In this document: positions 17,390 through 27,751 of the stretch, piece by piece
Position numbering within the stretch: position 1 is the stretch's first letter
Layout: the number at the start of each line of letters is the position of its first letter
Source of the DNA: Pedobacter psychrodurus
Lineage (GTDB): Bacteria; Bacteroidota; Bacteroidia; Sphingobacteriales; Sphingobacteriaceae
Assembly (NCBI RefSeq): GCF_004331735.1
Contig: NZ_SJSO01000014.1
Location: 86,009 to 150,008, forward strand
Direction: 5' to 3'
DNA: 64,000 nucleotides
The notes under the pieces: model-generated
Told to the model about the DNA's origin: nothing
The model's input: the letters and a program-made list of their open reading frames with translations, nothing else
The model's database searches: none
Translations under genes and position numbers: made by a program

Positions 17390-19655
17390 AGACAAACTAT
17401 AGAAATTTAAATTTTCTTTAAAAATGACACCAACTGAATGAACGGCTTTAGTTGTACCTATTGCTGGTGGCTAATCCTTTCTAAACAGTGCAATGCCTAA
17501 AATTCTCTCCATTAAATTGCCAGATAAAGATTAGGTAAAAGCGTAATGAGGAAGCTCATCAAAGCTAGTCAACACTACGTTTACATAGTATCATAAAAAC
17601 CTCCAGCTCGCCTTATATAGAGATTCAAAATCTTATAATTAAAAGCAGCGAACAACCATCCAAAAACATTAGGAATCTAATGCTTCAGAGACAAGCTACG
17701 TAGCCAAGTTCAATCAAACCATCGGAACAAAAACGGGAGCTTCAAATGAGGAAAATTACAGCATAAAAAATGCAATCTATTGGGAAGTAAAAGACCAAAA
17801 ATAAGCATTAGCACAAGCATGCAATCCCCCCGAAGGTTGAAAGTGCATGTACAAAAGTATACCAAAAGCAAGATGAATCGCCGTTCAAAATCGTTGAGCT
17901 GAATTAATATTCTTGGGTCAAAATTCACGAATCACCAGGGTGGAATTCCATTACCATCCATTGCGTATTTCAGCAAATAAAGAAAATACGTAACCAAGCA
18001 ATAGGATCATGGAGAGGCGAACAAAACCTAAATAAACAGCTTTAAATTCAATACTACAATATAAGTTCAAGACGCACCCCTTAAACTTGATAAACAAAGA
18101 ATTTCATATAGAAAATGTTTAAGCGATCGTCAACTAAAAACCCTTAATTGAAGACCAGATTTGGAGTTAACAAAACAAAGATTCTGAATATAAAATTGAT
18201 CAAAATATTTTTTATTTTAAATCAGAAATAGCAGCCAAAATGCAAACATTATCTAGGCTTATTATTAATTTATCTTGGCAAAAAATATGTCAATAAAAAG
18301 TGCTGAAATCGAAGATACCAATTAGCAAAAATTTACAATTAAAACCATACAACAAACAGGCAGCTAAAGTGGTTAAAAATCTCACCAAAAAAACTGACTT
18401 AAAGCAACGGAAAACAGGGATAAAACAACAAATAAAAGACCAAAATTTTCGTTTTAAATCCGCACCAAACATGAGGTATTACCTATATAAATTCTATACA
18501 ATTCTGAGTTGTCAAGTCACATAGAAACAAGATGGCTTGTCTAAAATCTATCAACATTCAGTTCAGGATAGTTTTTAACCACAATAAAAATCTGGCAAGG
18601 TAGCACAAAAAGATAAAGCATTTTATGGTTAATCAGCATAAAAATATCGGTAAAAATTACAATCAAAAACCTAATTTTCAACGTGATTTTCCCCATGCAA
18701 CTGAGGAAAAGTAATCAATTTCGAATTTTCAGAGGGCAAAGCTTAAAGGCGTAAAAAACCCTATTTAAATGCCATTAGACACGCTTTTTAGCGCAAAAAC
18801 AAAAATCACCATAAAGTGTACCGAAAACACCATTATTCACGAATATCGTCAGGAAATTGCATTATAAGGCCGAATTATTACAAAATTAAGGGTTCAAAAC
18901 CACAAAAAAATATACAATTTCCACCGCTGAGATCAAATTTAAAGCAAGAAATCGAGGTAAAAACCAGACTTGAAGCTAGATTAAACCCACAATTTATGGC
19001 AACATTACTGGCATTTCAACTCATCATATTCATCAAAAACTGATTAACAAAAGATAAGAGTAAGAAGAAACGTCTCCAAAATATCCCTCAAGCAATCGCT
19101 AAAAAAAAAGACATTTTGTCACAACAATCTAATCTCAAATATTAATAGCGATTTTAAATAATCAATTTACATCATACATTTCGTTTCAAAGTATTACAGA
19201 CAGAACGCAACTTTTTAAGCAGATTCTCGCATACTGAAAGTCAATTTTAAAGCAGGTAATCCTGACCAAAATGTTAATCATTCTTCCAGCATTAAAAGCC
19301 AAAAAGTATCGGTGAGCATTACAAAATCCAGTTGCATTTTAAGTCATTACCGGAGCCTGTCCGGATTCTGAAAAACTATACAAAAATTTAAAAATGCAAT
19401 AAAATTTTCGAAGAAAATCGATTAATAAGTGTAAATTAAATCAATAATGTTAATGCGATTAAAAATGTTGAATGAAGCTTAAATCAGCTATAAAATTCAA
19501 TAAAAAGTAAAAGTAAAATCGACAAATACAGGATTTACATAAAATTCATTAATATTTAAAAATCAATAACTTAAATAATTTTATATAAATAAAATCTTTA
19601 CAATAATCAACATTTGTAAATTTTAAAAAACTAAATATTTTAGCAAAGAATTTAG
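17390..19655. other. 2.27-kb gene-free, A-rich region
   Basis: No convincing gene on either strand: stop codons are frequent in all six frames, and the few short frames (for example 18300-18524 and 18816-19043 on plus) begin and end without context and are Lys/Asn/Ile-rich as A-rich DNA would give. The plus strand is strikingly biased to A over T; in sampled 60-base blocks at 17761 and 18361 A outnumbers T about three to one. Only one compact GC hairpin was seen (CCGGA/TCCGG, 19350-19364). It could be a decayed region, a very long leader for the next gene, or a long non-coding RNA. Confidence 0.7.
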
Positions 19656-22460
19656 ATGAATTTAAACACATCAATCAAGAAACTAATTATCAAGCACTTA
19701 AGCATAGTAACCTTAAGCTTAACATCACTATCGGTTTTTGGGCAGATTTTCAGCACCGCACAAAACCCACTTAGTGTAAAATGGAACTATATTTCTGCAG
19801 GGGGCTTCAAAATCATCTATCCGCAAGAACTGGAGAAAGAAGCCCAAAGAATGGCCAATACCCTACCCTATATCTACCCTAAAATAGGGCTGGGTTTAAG
19901 GCAGCAAAAAACCGCTATTCCACTCCTATTGCAGAACCGTGGAACTGTGGCAAATGGCTTTGTTCAGCTGGCACCTAAGAAGTCTGAATTCTACGTAACC
20001 CCACCTCAGTTTTTCGACAGTCAGGACTGGTTAAACAACCTAGCGGTGCATGAACTTAGGCACATTGCCCAGTTTGACAAATTGACAGGAGCGCAAGTAC
20101 ATCCATTCCCCGATCTAGTTTACTTCGCTTACTTTGGTGCGGGCATACCCACCTGGTTTTTCGAAGGTGACGCAGTGGTTAACGAAACCGCTTTGACTAA
20201 TTCGGGCAGGGGTCGGCAGCCCAATTGGATCATGCCTTATCGTGCTTCAATTTTAGAAGGCAAAAAAATATCTTATAGCAAAGCCTATTTCGGTTCGAAC
20301 AAAGACGTTACGCCTGGCTATTACCAAACTGGATATTTGATGGTATCGGATATGAAAGAAAAATATGGTCAGTTCATTTCCGACAGTCTACTTGGCGACA
20401 TTAGAAAAAGACCGATAAGGTTGTACCCCTTTTCGCAGAGCTTAAAAAAATTCACGAAGCAAAACTCCAGAACCTACTTTCTTTCCACACAAAACAAGCT
20501 TGCTGAAAAATGGAAAATGCAGCAAGAAAAATCTGTTACAGAAAGCTATGAAAGCTTAAATAAAAAATCTGCTTTGGCAACAGATTATTTCCTTCCTGTT
20601 CGGCTAAATAAAAACCAGGTTTTAGCGCTAAAAGAAAGCAAGACAGATGCACGATATTTCGTGATTATTAACGAGGATAAATCAGAACAAAAATTATTCG
20701 GAATTGGTTACCAGGAACAGCCTTGGTTCAGCTTAAAAAACGACCATTTAGTTTGGGATGAAATACGCTACGATCCGCGCTACAAACAACGGAGTTATAG
20801 CGTAATTTGTTCGTACAATTTAAAGACCAAAAAATTCAAAAAATTAAGCAGCAAAAGCAGGCTCTTCTCTCCCAGCCTTTCTAATGATGGGAAGAAAATC
20901 ATCGCTTCAAAAGTGGAGCTGAGCAATCAGTTCAACCTGGTAGAAATGGATGCAAGCTCAGGCAAAATTTTAAAGACCTATTCTAATCTTGAAAACGAAA
21001 TCCTACAGACACCTTCCTTTGATCAATCAGGGAATAAGGTTGCCTATATCAGCGTAAGTGAAAAAGGAAAAAGTTTGTGGCTGATTGATGGAGAAAAAAA
21101 ATCGCAGCTGATTTCGAACAGCAGACAACAGCTAAGCCGCCCGATTTTCATTAACGACAAAATTGTTTTCAATGCACACTTTAATGGCATTGATAACATC
21201 TACAGCATAGACCCTGGTTCGAAAAAAATCAATGCACTTAGTGTTTCGAAATACGGAGCCTTTAACCCCAGCGAAACCGCTGATGGAAAAATCATTTTTA
21301 ACAATTATAAAATCAATGGTTACGAAATTGCAGAGGCAGAACTAACCGAAAAATCTGTAGGTGAAAATAACTTTGTTGATTTTTCGGCTGCTGCAGAGAA
21401 GCAGGAAAATGTAGGAAATGTTTTTGACAAAATTCCAGACAGCACTTACCAGGTTAAACGCTATCATCAAGCCTTAAACCTTTTCAGTTTCCACAGCATT
21501 ATTCCAGTTATCGATAACGAATATCTTTTCGGTCTGGAGCTGCAATCAAACAACCTGCTTAACACCATGGACTTTTATACGGGTGCAAAATACCATCGCG
21601 ACTTAAAACGTTTTGAGTACACAGCAGATATCAGCTATAAGGCGCTTTACCCCGTGTTTAGTTTACTATACCGCAACCGTCCGAAAAGAACGTTCTACAA
21701 AGCTAAAAATGCAATACAGCAAGGCGATTGGCGGGAGAACTATATCAAGCTCAATGCATCGGTTCCGCTTTCGTTTAATGCCCGCAATCAGAACTATGCT
21801 TTTACGCTAAATGCGGCAACCAGTTTTACGCAGCGTTACATGCCAGAAAATATGCCTACCGGTTTTATCCGCGAGCTTAAATTTCCAATGGAATATAATT
21901 TCACTTTCAACCACAGCGTGCGCACTACCGAAAGAGATATTGCACCAAAGTGGGCGCAAGTATTTAGGGCAACTTACAATCACCAACCCTTTGACAAAAA
22001 CTTAAAAGGAGAAATCTTAGCACTCGAAAGTTTCCTTTACTTTCCGGGCCTTGCAAAAAACCATTCCTTTTTAGCGAGCTTTAATTATCAGAAAGCAAGT
22101 GGGGTAAATCAGTATGCAACCGAGATTGCAACTGTTTATGGATACAACAATATTTTAGCGAAAAGTGCATTACAAAACAGTCTGCTTTTCAACTACCGTT
22201 TCCCTTTTGCTTTTCCTGATTGGGAGTTGGGTCCTTTCGCTTACGTCAGAAATTTTAGGGCAGGTTTGTTTTGCCATTACGAAAACATTGGCAAGGGCAC
22301 AACCTTTAACGATCCGAAAACTTATGGCATAGAATTGAACACAAGTGTAAACCTTTTGCGCTATCAACCTGTTGTAGATTTAGGAGCGAGGTTGGTTTTT
22401 GTTAATCAGATTTACAATCAAAATCCGATATTAGAGTTTTCATTTAATTATAGCTTTTAA
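19656..22460 (+). CDS. Large envelope protein: metallopeptidase-like domain, TolB-like propeller and C-terminal beta-barrel-like domain
   Basis: 934 residues. A signal peptide (about 1-30) is followed by a peptidase-MA-like domain with HELRH at 132-136 and a glutamate in WFFEGDA at about 170, a gluzincin-type spacing. Residues about 320-570 show TolB/WD40-like repeats (FSPSLSNDGKKI, TPSFDQSGNKVAYIS, NPSETADGKIIFN). The last 300 or so residues alternate aromatic strands and end in FSFNYSF, the terminal phenylalanine signature of outer-membrane barrels. It probably sits in the outer membrane with a periplasmic or surface peptidase-like domain. Its role is unknown. A LapA-like gene follows 4 bp later. 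Confidence 0.75.
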   Translation: MNLNTSIKKLIIKHLSIVTLSLTSLSVFGQIFSTAQNPLSVKWNYISAGGFKIIYPQELEKEAQRMANTLPYIYPKIGLGLRQQKTAIPLLLQNRGTVANGFVQLAPKKSEFYVTPPQFFDSQDWLNNLAVHELRHIAQFDKLTGAQVHPFPDLVYFAYFGAGIPTWFFEGDAVVNETALTNSGRGRQPNWIMPYRASILEGKKISYSKAYFGSNKDVTPGYYQTGYLMVSDMKEKYGQFISDSLLGDIRKRPIRLYPFSQSLKKFTKQNSRTYFLSTQNKLAEKWKMQQEKSVTESYESLNKKSALATDYFLPVRLNKNQVLALKESKTDARYFVIINEDKSEQKLFGIGYQEQPWFSLKNDHLVWDEIRYDPRYKQRSYSVICSYNLKTKKFKKLSSKSRLFSPSLSNDGKKIIASKVELSNQFNLVEMDASSGKILKTYSNLENEILQTPSFDQSGNKVAYISVSEKGKSLWLIDGEKKSQLISNSRQQLSRPIFINDKIVFNAHFNGIDNIYSIDPGSKKINALSVSKYGAFNPSETADGKIIFNNYKINGYEIAEAELTEKSVGENNFVDFSAAAEKQENVGNVFDKIPDSTYQVKRYHQALNLFSFHSIIPVIDNEYLFGLELQSNNLLNTMDFYTGAKYHRDLKRFEYTADISYKALYPVFSLLYRNRPKRTFYKAKNAIQQGDWRENYIKLNASVPLSFNARNQNYAFTLNAATSFTQRYMPENMPTGFIRELKFPMEYNFTFNHSVRTTERDIAPKWAQVFRATYNHQPFDKNLKGEILALESFLYFPGLAKNHSFLASFNYQKASGVNQYATEIATVYGYNNILAKSALQNSLLFNYRFPFAFPDWELGPFAYVRNFRAGLFCHYENIGKGTTFNDPKTYGIELNTSVNLLRYQPVVDLGARLVFVNQIYNQNPILEFSFNYSF

Positions 22461-22464
22461 AACC

Positions 22465-22743
22465 ATGAGTGCAAAAACAATTTCCATCATTATTTTGACC
22501 GTATTGCTGACCATATTTTTAATGGTGAATACCGAACCTGTTGATTTTGATTTCCTGGTTACCACAGTTCCGGTATCTAAACTTTTGGTTATCGGCATTT
22601 GTATCATCATCGGTTTTATTATCGGTTTTGTTGTGGGCCGTCCGAGAAAAACATTAAGTAGCTATGATGATGAGATCGAAAGAAATCAACCTGTTTCGAA
22701 TAAAAAAGAATTGAGCGACGAGGACAGGGATTATATTAGTTAG
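22465..22743 (+). CDS. LapA-domain (DUF1049) small membrane protein
   Basis: 92 residues with two membrane helices (about 5-22 and 37-60) separated by the short DFDFLVTTVPVSKL segment, the LapA/DUF1049 plan. A charged cytosolic tail follows. In Proteobacteria LapA takes part in lipopolysaccharide assembly; in this phylum the role is not established. It lies 4 bp after the large envelope protein and is likely co-transcribed. Confidence 0.75.
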   Translation: MSAKTISIIILTVLLTIFLMVNTEPVDFDFLVTTVPVSKLLVIGICIIIGFIIGFVVGRPRKTLSSYDDEIERNQPVSNKKELSDEDRDYIS

Positions 22744-22790
22744 CGCTAGGATTTTTTAGGATTCTACGATCTGATACTCAGTAGCAAAAT

Positions 22791-22874
22791 CGTCATCTCG
22801 ACTGGAACGCAGTGAAATGGAGAGATCTGCCTCGATAGATCTCTCGGCTACGTTGGACTTCGCTCGAGATGACG
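22791..22874. repeat. Long hairpin repeat, CGTC...GACG family
   Basis: Begins CGTCATCTCGACTGGAACG and ends CGCTCGAGATGACG, with inner GAGAGATCT/AGATCTCTC arms. Same family as 8813-8896 and 37541-37624. Confidence 0.7.
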
Positions 22875-22971
22875 GCGACTTGGGATAGTGGTCTTCTTAA
22901 ACTTTCTGTCAATCACTTTGGTTTTTATGCAATAGATTATTTATCTAAATGACGGGTATTTTTTTTCGCGG

Positions 22972-23265
22972 TTAAAGTGCCGACATTACCTCACCATACA
23001 ACAAACCACTGCCCCCACCATAATGCTGGATAATTTTCAGGCCTGGTTGTAAAGCAAGTAGTTTGTTTTTCAATTCGGTTTCTGAATCTGGATCAATGCC
23101 ATTGCCAAGTAAAACCAGATCCACGTGCTGTTCTTTACAAATGAAAATCGCTTCTTCATTTTTACAAACACATAATCCCTTCCATTCTGGTCTGGCATTT
23201 AACAAGCGGTTCATTACTGCGGTAATTTCTGTATCCCGGCCGATATAAAGTATAGTAGTTTGCAT
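22972..23265 (-). CDS. Small REC-like (response-regulator receiver-like) protein
   Basis: 97 residues. The pattern ILYIGRDTEITAVMNRLL, then a strand VDLVLLGNGID, resembles the first three beta/alpha units of a receiver domain, but the phospho-acceptor aspartate position is not clean (LLGNGIDPD) and the C-terminus is short. No output domain is present. It is a monocistronic gene between hairpin repeats. It may be a degenerate receiver or an unrelated flavodoxin-like fold. Confidence 0.55.
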   Translation of the reverse strand: MQTTILYIGRDTEITAVMNRLLNARPEWKGLCVCKNEEAIFICKEQHVDLVLLGNGIDPDSETELKNKLLALQPGLKIIQHYGGGSGLLYGEVMSAL

Positions 23266-23316
23266 ATTTTAAGTTTTAAAAATATCGTTGTTTAACAAAT
23301 TACTCAACAAAGAAAA

Positions 23317-23434
23317 TCGCCATTTCAACTGAAGCACCGATTTTCATCAGTAGCGAAATGGAGAAATATTTGGTCTCTACTCCAAGATTTCTCCTCCAAA
23401 GGAGTTCCTTTGGAACACTACGGTCGAAATGACG
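23317..23434. repeat. Degenerate long hairpin repeat
   Basis: Contains arms CCATTTCAACTGAAG and GGTCGAAATGACG plus AGAAAT/ATTTCT inner pairs, as in the CGTC...GACG family, but the middle has diverged. Confidence 0.45.
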
Positions 23435-23445
23435 ATTCTTCTAAA

Positions 23446-24168
23446 TTAATTCAATTCCATCGGAACATCCATCAATAAAACCTCTGCATCTGCAGTATTT
23501 GCTTTAAAACTGATGCTGTCTGTATCCCAAACACCTAAACCATCTCTTTTGCTCAACACTTGTCCGTTTATGGTTACCTCTCCGTTGATTACGAAAGCAT
23601 AAACACCGTTTCCAGCTTTTTTGATTTTGTATGCTGTTTCAAAACCCTCGTCAAATTTACCTAATGAGAACCATGCATCCTGTTGGATCCATACGCCAGC
23701 ATCATCAGCGTTTGGTGATAAAATCTGCTGGAAGTTATTGTGCCTCGCTGCAACATCTAAAGTTTGCTGATCATAACGTGGCGTAACATTCTTTTTGTTC
23801 GGAAACAGCCAAATCTGCAATAAATTTAATTGCTCATCTGCATTTGCGTTGAACTCGCTATGGCTAACACCTGTTCCGGCGCTCATTACCTGAATTTCTC
23901 CATTTTTAATTACGGCCGAATTGCCCATGCTATCTTTGTGTGCAATTGCACCAGCTAATGGAATGGTAATAATTTCCATGTTATCGTGCGGATGAGAGCC
24001 AAAACCCATTCCACCATCAATACTGTCGTCATTTAAAACCCTTAAAACTCCGAAGTGCATCCGCTCTGGATTGTAGTAATTAGCAAAACTGAATGAATGG
24101 TGTGCATCTAACCAACCATGATTAGCGTGACCGCGGGTGTTTTCTTTGTGCAAAATAAACTGTGACAT
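23446..24168 (-). CDS. Pirin-family bicupin protein
   Basis: 240 residues, the short pirin form (YhhW-like). The metal-binding N-terminal cupin is intact: GSHPHDNMEIITIPL with two histidines, then GVSHSEFN. The C-terminal cupin is short. Bacterial relatives have quercetinase activity in vitro or act as redox-linked regulators. It lies alone on the minus strand; the alkylation-repair gene upstream is separated by 100 bp. Confidence 0.9.
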   Translation of the reverse strand: MSQFILHKENTRGHANHGWLDAHHSFSFANYYNPERMHFGVLRVLNDDSIDGGMGFGSHPHDNMEIITIPLAGAIAHKDSMGNSAVIKNGEIQVMSAGTGVSHSEFNANADEQLNLLQIWLFPNKKNVTPRYDQQTLDVAARHNNFQQILSPNADDAGVWIQQDAWFSLGKFDEGFETAYKIKKAGNGVYAFVINGEVTINGQVLSKRDGLGVWDTDSISFKANTADAEVLLMDVPMELN

Positions 24169-24268
24169 AAATTTCCTTTCTTATTTATGATACAAATTTA
24201 CAGCAGCGATGTTTGCCACGCATTGATGTAGGGTAAGAAAAGAGAGTCTTTAGTCCAGAGTCCTAAGT

Positions 24269-24952
24269 CTAGAGTCGATCATGCCTGGCAAGTACAGCAT
24301 CGCTGTTCAGTTCTCGCAAGGCATCTAAAGCTATCCAGTTTGCTTTTTTATTGTTTTGTGCAAGGATATTATTTGCTGTTTCGATTGCATGTTGATGCAG
24401 GAAAGCATTTCGTTTGCCGATCTGCCTAAGCGCCCAGTTGATTGCTTTTTTAACAAAGTTCCGGTTATCGTAAGCTTCCCTTTCAATAATTACAAGAAAA
24501 CTTAAAAAAGTTTCGTTGGGTTCTTTTTTGAGATGCACGGCGGCTTCGGCCATTAATACAAAACTGGTTCGTTTTACAAATTCTTCTTTAGCCCCGGCAA
24601 ACTCAAAAGCTTTCGACTTAAAATAAGGCGTCTTAACGAAAAGATTTCCACATGCCTGATCACATATATCCCAGGAGCTAAAATCTTTCGTCCAAGCATT
24701 TATTTGCGCTTCTCCGACTTCTTTATAATCACCAATAAAGATTGCTAAAAGACGGGCTTCATGAAATCGGGTTTCCCAAAGCAATAAAGACAGTTCCTGA
24801 TTTTTGCCGATCTGCTTGGCCAGCTTTCTGATATTTGGCACCCTGACGCCGAAAGCTTTAGAAATATCAATCCCAAAATGAGCCATTTTTTTTAAATACT
24901 CGGGCTCACTGATAGATCGAAGTTCGGTAAGGATAAAGTCGATGTCATTCAT
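24269..24952 (-). CDS. AlkD-like DNA alkylation repair protein
   Basis: 227 residues, all helical, with the HEAT-like repeats of DNA alkylation repair family PF08713. Motifs include VRVPNIRKLAKQIGKN near 35, WETRFHEARLLAIF near 60, SWDICDQACGN near 92 and the FVKKAINWALRQIGKRN segment near 170. The WxxCD and RQxG segments match the AlkC/AlkD glycosylase group that removes N3- and N7-alkylpurines. The stop codon and last codons fall in a GAGTC-word low-complexity patch (about 24243-24277). Confidence 0.85.
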   Translation of the reverse strand: MNDIDFILTELRSISEPEYLKKMAHFGIDISKAFGVRVPNIRKLAKQIGKNQELSLLLWETRFHEARLLAIFIGDYKEVGEAQINAWTKDFSSWDICDQACGNLFVKTPYFKSKAFEFAGAKEEFVKRTSFVLMAEAAVHLKKEPNETFLSFLVIIEREAYDNRNFVKKAINWALRQIGKRNAFLHQHAIETANNILAQNNKKANWIALDALRELNSDAVLARHDRL

Positions 24953-25139
24953 ATACGAATTTAGTTTTTTTGAAAGACTTCCAAAGTTTCATAAGCCCGT
25001 ACCCAGACAAAAATCTGGAAGTTTAGACAAAATAATTGGGACTACAATGCATTAAACATAACCAATCCTTAACACTGTTCCAGTTGTAAGTTTATATCTA
25101 CCCTTTAAACTTGTTTCAATTTAACCATAACATAAACCC

Positions 25140-26396
25140 ATGCAAAAAAACTTCCTCTGGATGCTATTAGCGTCCTGCCTATTCACACTTTCCTGCCAAA
25201 AGAACACGTTAACAGAAGAGTCGATCAGCACAACAGTACAAAACAAAAATATGCTAATGGCCAACACTGCAGCAGCCAGCCCGGCCGCAAGCGTAAATGC
25301 CTACACCAATACATCGGCTTACATTAACACAGGTTTTACATTTTTAAACCCAACACAGCTAGATAAAAACCGTCAAGCCATTGGTGGCAATGCTTACACC
25401 GAGGTATATGGCTTCAACATTCCTGAAGAAAACAGGGTAAGGGGTATAAGGTGGAATGAAGATGATGAAACTACATCTATATGGCGCCCCCAGGGAATCG
25501 CTGGTTTCTCAAGGAACGGTGTACGTTATTTATTAGTAAGCTGGTACGCTAAAGATGCTGCAGAGAGCAAAGGATCGAGAATAACACTTATTGATATCAG
25601 CCCAAGTTCTAGCACTTACTTAACTTATAGGCACATTTTACTGGTACAGCCTACACTTCCAACCGGCACGCTAGATTATACGCAATATGGTGCTTACGCG
25701 CCCTTAAATGTACATGCCGGCGGAGTAGCTTATTTTAATGGTAAAGTTTATTTAAGCAGTACAAGTCTAGGATTAAGGGTATTCGATCTAGACAAAATTA
25801 TTGAGGTAAGTACAGGGACTGGCACTGATAATAAGTGTGGCAAAGACGCTAGTGGTAATCTTTATGCTTTTAATTACAGATACATACTTCCACAAATAGG
25901 TTATTATAAAATTAATGATGCAGATCCTTTTTCAACAGTACAGGTAAATTACGAAAACAATCAATTATGGATAGGCCAATATTATGCCGGAAGTGCAGAT
26001 GCATCGATTATGCCTAAAATATTCGGATTTCCTATAAACACAGCCGGCGAATTGCAGAATTCAGGGATACAAACAGTGATTCCCAAAAACAGTCTGTTTA
26101 CTTCAGATCATGCGCATGGCATACAGGGCGTTTTTAGAAAAGGGAATAGAACCTGGCTTTCTTGCACCGGATCGCCGAGCGAATCGTACGGATCAACCGC
26201 CCGCTTAGCAAGATATACAGATGGCGATACCAATACAGTTAGATACAGGTGGCCATACGGTGCTGAATCGCTATATCTTGAAGCACAATACGGATATTTA
26301 TGGAGCTTAACTGAATTTGAACCCAATGCGGGTGCTCAAAATGGCAGTCAGGTTAACCGCTGTATATTTGCTGTAGATTTTTCAAAATACGAATAG
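25140..26396 (+). CDS. Secreted lipoprotein of unknown function, propeller-like
   Basis: 418 residues. A signal peptide ends in a lipobox (FTLSC, Cys at about 19), and an Ala/Ser/Asn-rich linker follows to about 60. The rest has repeated strands such as RPQGIAGFSRNGVRYLLVSWY, AGGVAYFNGKVYLSST and HAHGIQGVFRKGNRTWLSC, the look of a beta-propeller. I do not recognise a named family and see no catalytic motif. It is probably exported to the envelope or cell surface. Monocistronic, with a strong terminator behind it. Confidence 0.75.
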   Translation: MQKNFLWMLLASCLFTLSCQKNTLTEESISTTVQNKNMLMANTAAASPAASVNAYTNTSAYINTGFTFLNPTQLDKNRQAIGGNAYTEVYGFNIPEENRVRGIRWNEDDETTSIWRPQGIAGFSRNGVRYLLVSWYAKDAAESKGSRITLIDISPSSSTYLTYRHILLVQPTLPTGTLDYTQYGAYAPLNVHAGGVAYFNGKVYLSSTSLGLRVFDLDKIIEVSTGTGTDNKCGKDASGNLYAFNYRYILPQIGYYKINDADPFSTVQVNYENNQLWIGQYYAGSADASIMPKIFGFPINTAGELQNSGIQTVIPKNSLFTSDHAHGIQGVFRKGNRTWLSCTGSPSESYGSTARLARYTDGDTNTVRYRWPYGAESLYLEAQYGYLWSLTEFEPNAGAQNGSQVNRCIFAVDFSKYE

Positions 26397-26410
26397 CAAC
26401 CTTAATCAAA

Positions 26411-26450
26411 TAAAAAAGGGAGATTTTTTATTAAGAAATCTCCCTTTTTT
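26411..26450. terminator. Bidirectional terminator between convergent genes
   Basis: AAAAAAGGGAGATTT pairs with AAATCTCCCTTTTTT. It has a T-run on both strands and lies between the stops of the lipoprotein gene and metZ. Confidence 0.9.
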
Positions 26451-26473
26451 ATTGATCTATTTTTAAGCATGCA

Positions 26474-27640
26474 TTAGGCTAATGCTTGTTCAATATCGGC
26501 TAAAATATCGTTGATGTGTTCTAAACCGATTGATAAACGTATAGAACCCTGCTCAATACCTACCTCATTGCGTTGCTCTTCTGTAAGCTTACTATGCGTA
26601 CTCGTAGCGGGATGCGTTGCAATTGAACGTGTATCGGCCAAATTTGCTGAAATAGAGAACATTTGCAGACTGTCCATAAATTTACGTGCAGCATCAATAC
26701 CGCCTTCAACCACAATGGTTACAATACCACCACCTTGTTTCATTTGCTTTTTGGCAATATTGTACTGAGGATGTGATGGTAAAAACGGATACTTTACCAG
26801 TTTAATTTTTGGGTGTTTTTCTAAATATTCGGCAACCTTTAAAGCATTTTCGCAATGGCGGTCCATACGGATGGCTAAAGTTTCTAAACTTTTAGATAAA
26901 ATCCACGCATTAAAAGGAGATAACGCTGGTCCGCTGTGACGGGCAAAACCAATCACATCGGCAATTAAATCTTTGGTCCCTAAAATCACGCCACCCAAAA
27001 CACGCCCTTGCCCATCAATATATTTAGTAGCCGAGTGGATAGAAATGTGTGCACCAAATTTAATCGGTTGTTGCAGATATGGTGTGGCAAAGCAGTTGTC
27101 GACAACTAATAATACGTTGTGTTTTTTAGCCAGATCGCCTAAAAATTCCAGATCGATAATGTCGATACCTGGATTAGATGGGGTTTCTACAAAAATCATT
27201 TTGGTATTGGGTTTAATCAAAGCTTCCCAATCCTGTGGTTTATCTAAATCGGCATAATCGAAAGTTACCCCCCAGTTAGAAAAAACATTGGTTAATAATT
27301 GATGGGTAGAACCAAAAACCGATCTACTGGAAACCAAGTGGTCGCCATTTTTCAAGAAAGCGCCAAATGTAGTAAAAATAGCAGCCATCCCTGTAGCAGT
27401 GGCGAAACCATCTTCGGCACCCTCTAACAGGCACATTTTTTCGATAAACTCTGATGTATTTGGATTTGAATAACGACTATATACATTCCCCTCCTTTTCA
27501 TTGGCAAACAAAGCACGCATTTCTTCAGCATCCTCAAACTTATAACTCGAAGTAAGGTAAATAGGAGATGAATGCTCTTTGTGTAAACTGCGTTCGGTTT
27601 GAGTGCGTATAGCTATGGTTTCAAAATTTTCGGATTTCAT
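26474..27640 (-). CDS. metZ: Trans-sulfuration PLP enzyme, O-succinylhomoserine sulfhydrylase type
   Basis: 388 residues from the ATG at 27640; the frame stays open to 27721 but the extension is low-complexity repeat sequence. The PLP lysine lies in SATKYIDGQGRVLGG, a wording typical of O-succinylhomoserine sulfhydrylase, and SRYSNPN with GMAAIFTTFGAF precede it. It would make homocysteine from an activated homoserine and sulfide in methionine synthesis. O-acetylhomoserine as substrate, or cystathionine gamma-synthase activity, cannot be excluded by sequence. Confidence 0.85.
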   Translation of the reverse strand: MKSENFETIAIRTQTERSLHKEHSSPIYLTSSYKFEDAEEMRALFANEKEGNVYSRYSNPNTSEFIEKMCLLEGAEDGFATATGMAAIFTTFGAFLKNGDHLVSSRSVFGSTHQLLTNVFSNWGVTFDYADLDKPQDWEALIKPNTKMIFVETPSNPGIDIIDLEFLGDLAKKHNVLLVVDNCFATPYLQQPIKFGAHISIHSATKYIDGQGRVLGGVILGTKDLIADVIGFARHSGPALSPFNAWILSKSLETLAIRMDRHCENALKVAEYLEKHPKIKLVKYPFLPSHPQYNIAKKQMKQGGGIVTIVVEGGIDAARKFMDSLQMFSISANLADTRSIATHPATSTHSKLTEEQRNEVGIEQGSIRLSIGLEHINDILADIEQALA

Positions 27641-27751
27641 TGTATTGTTAGATATGAGTATTGAGATGTTAGATATGAGATTTGAGACAAAAGATTTGAG
27701 ATAGGAGATTTCACCCCTCAACCTTAAATCCTACACCCTTAAACCTCCACC

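Noticed and set aside
18300..19043. Short plus-strand open frames in the A-rich gap
   Set aside because: Lys/Asn/Ile composition expected from A-rich DNA, no start context, no family resemblance.
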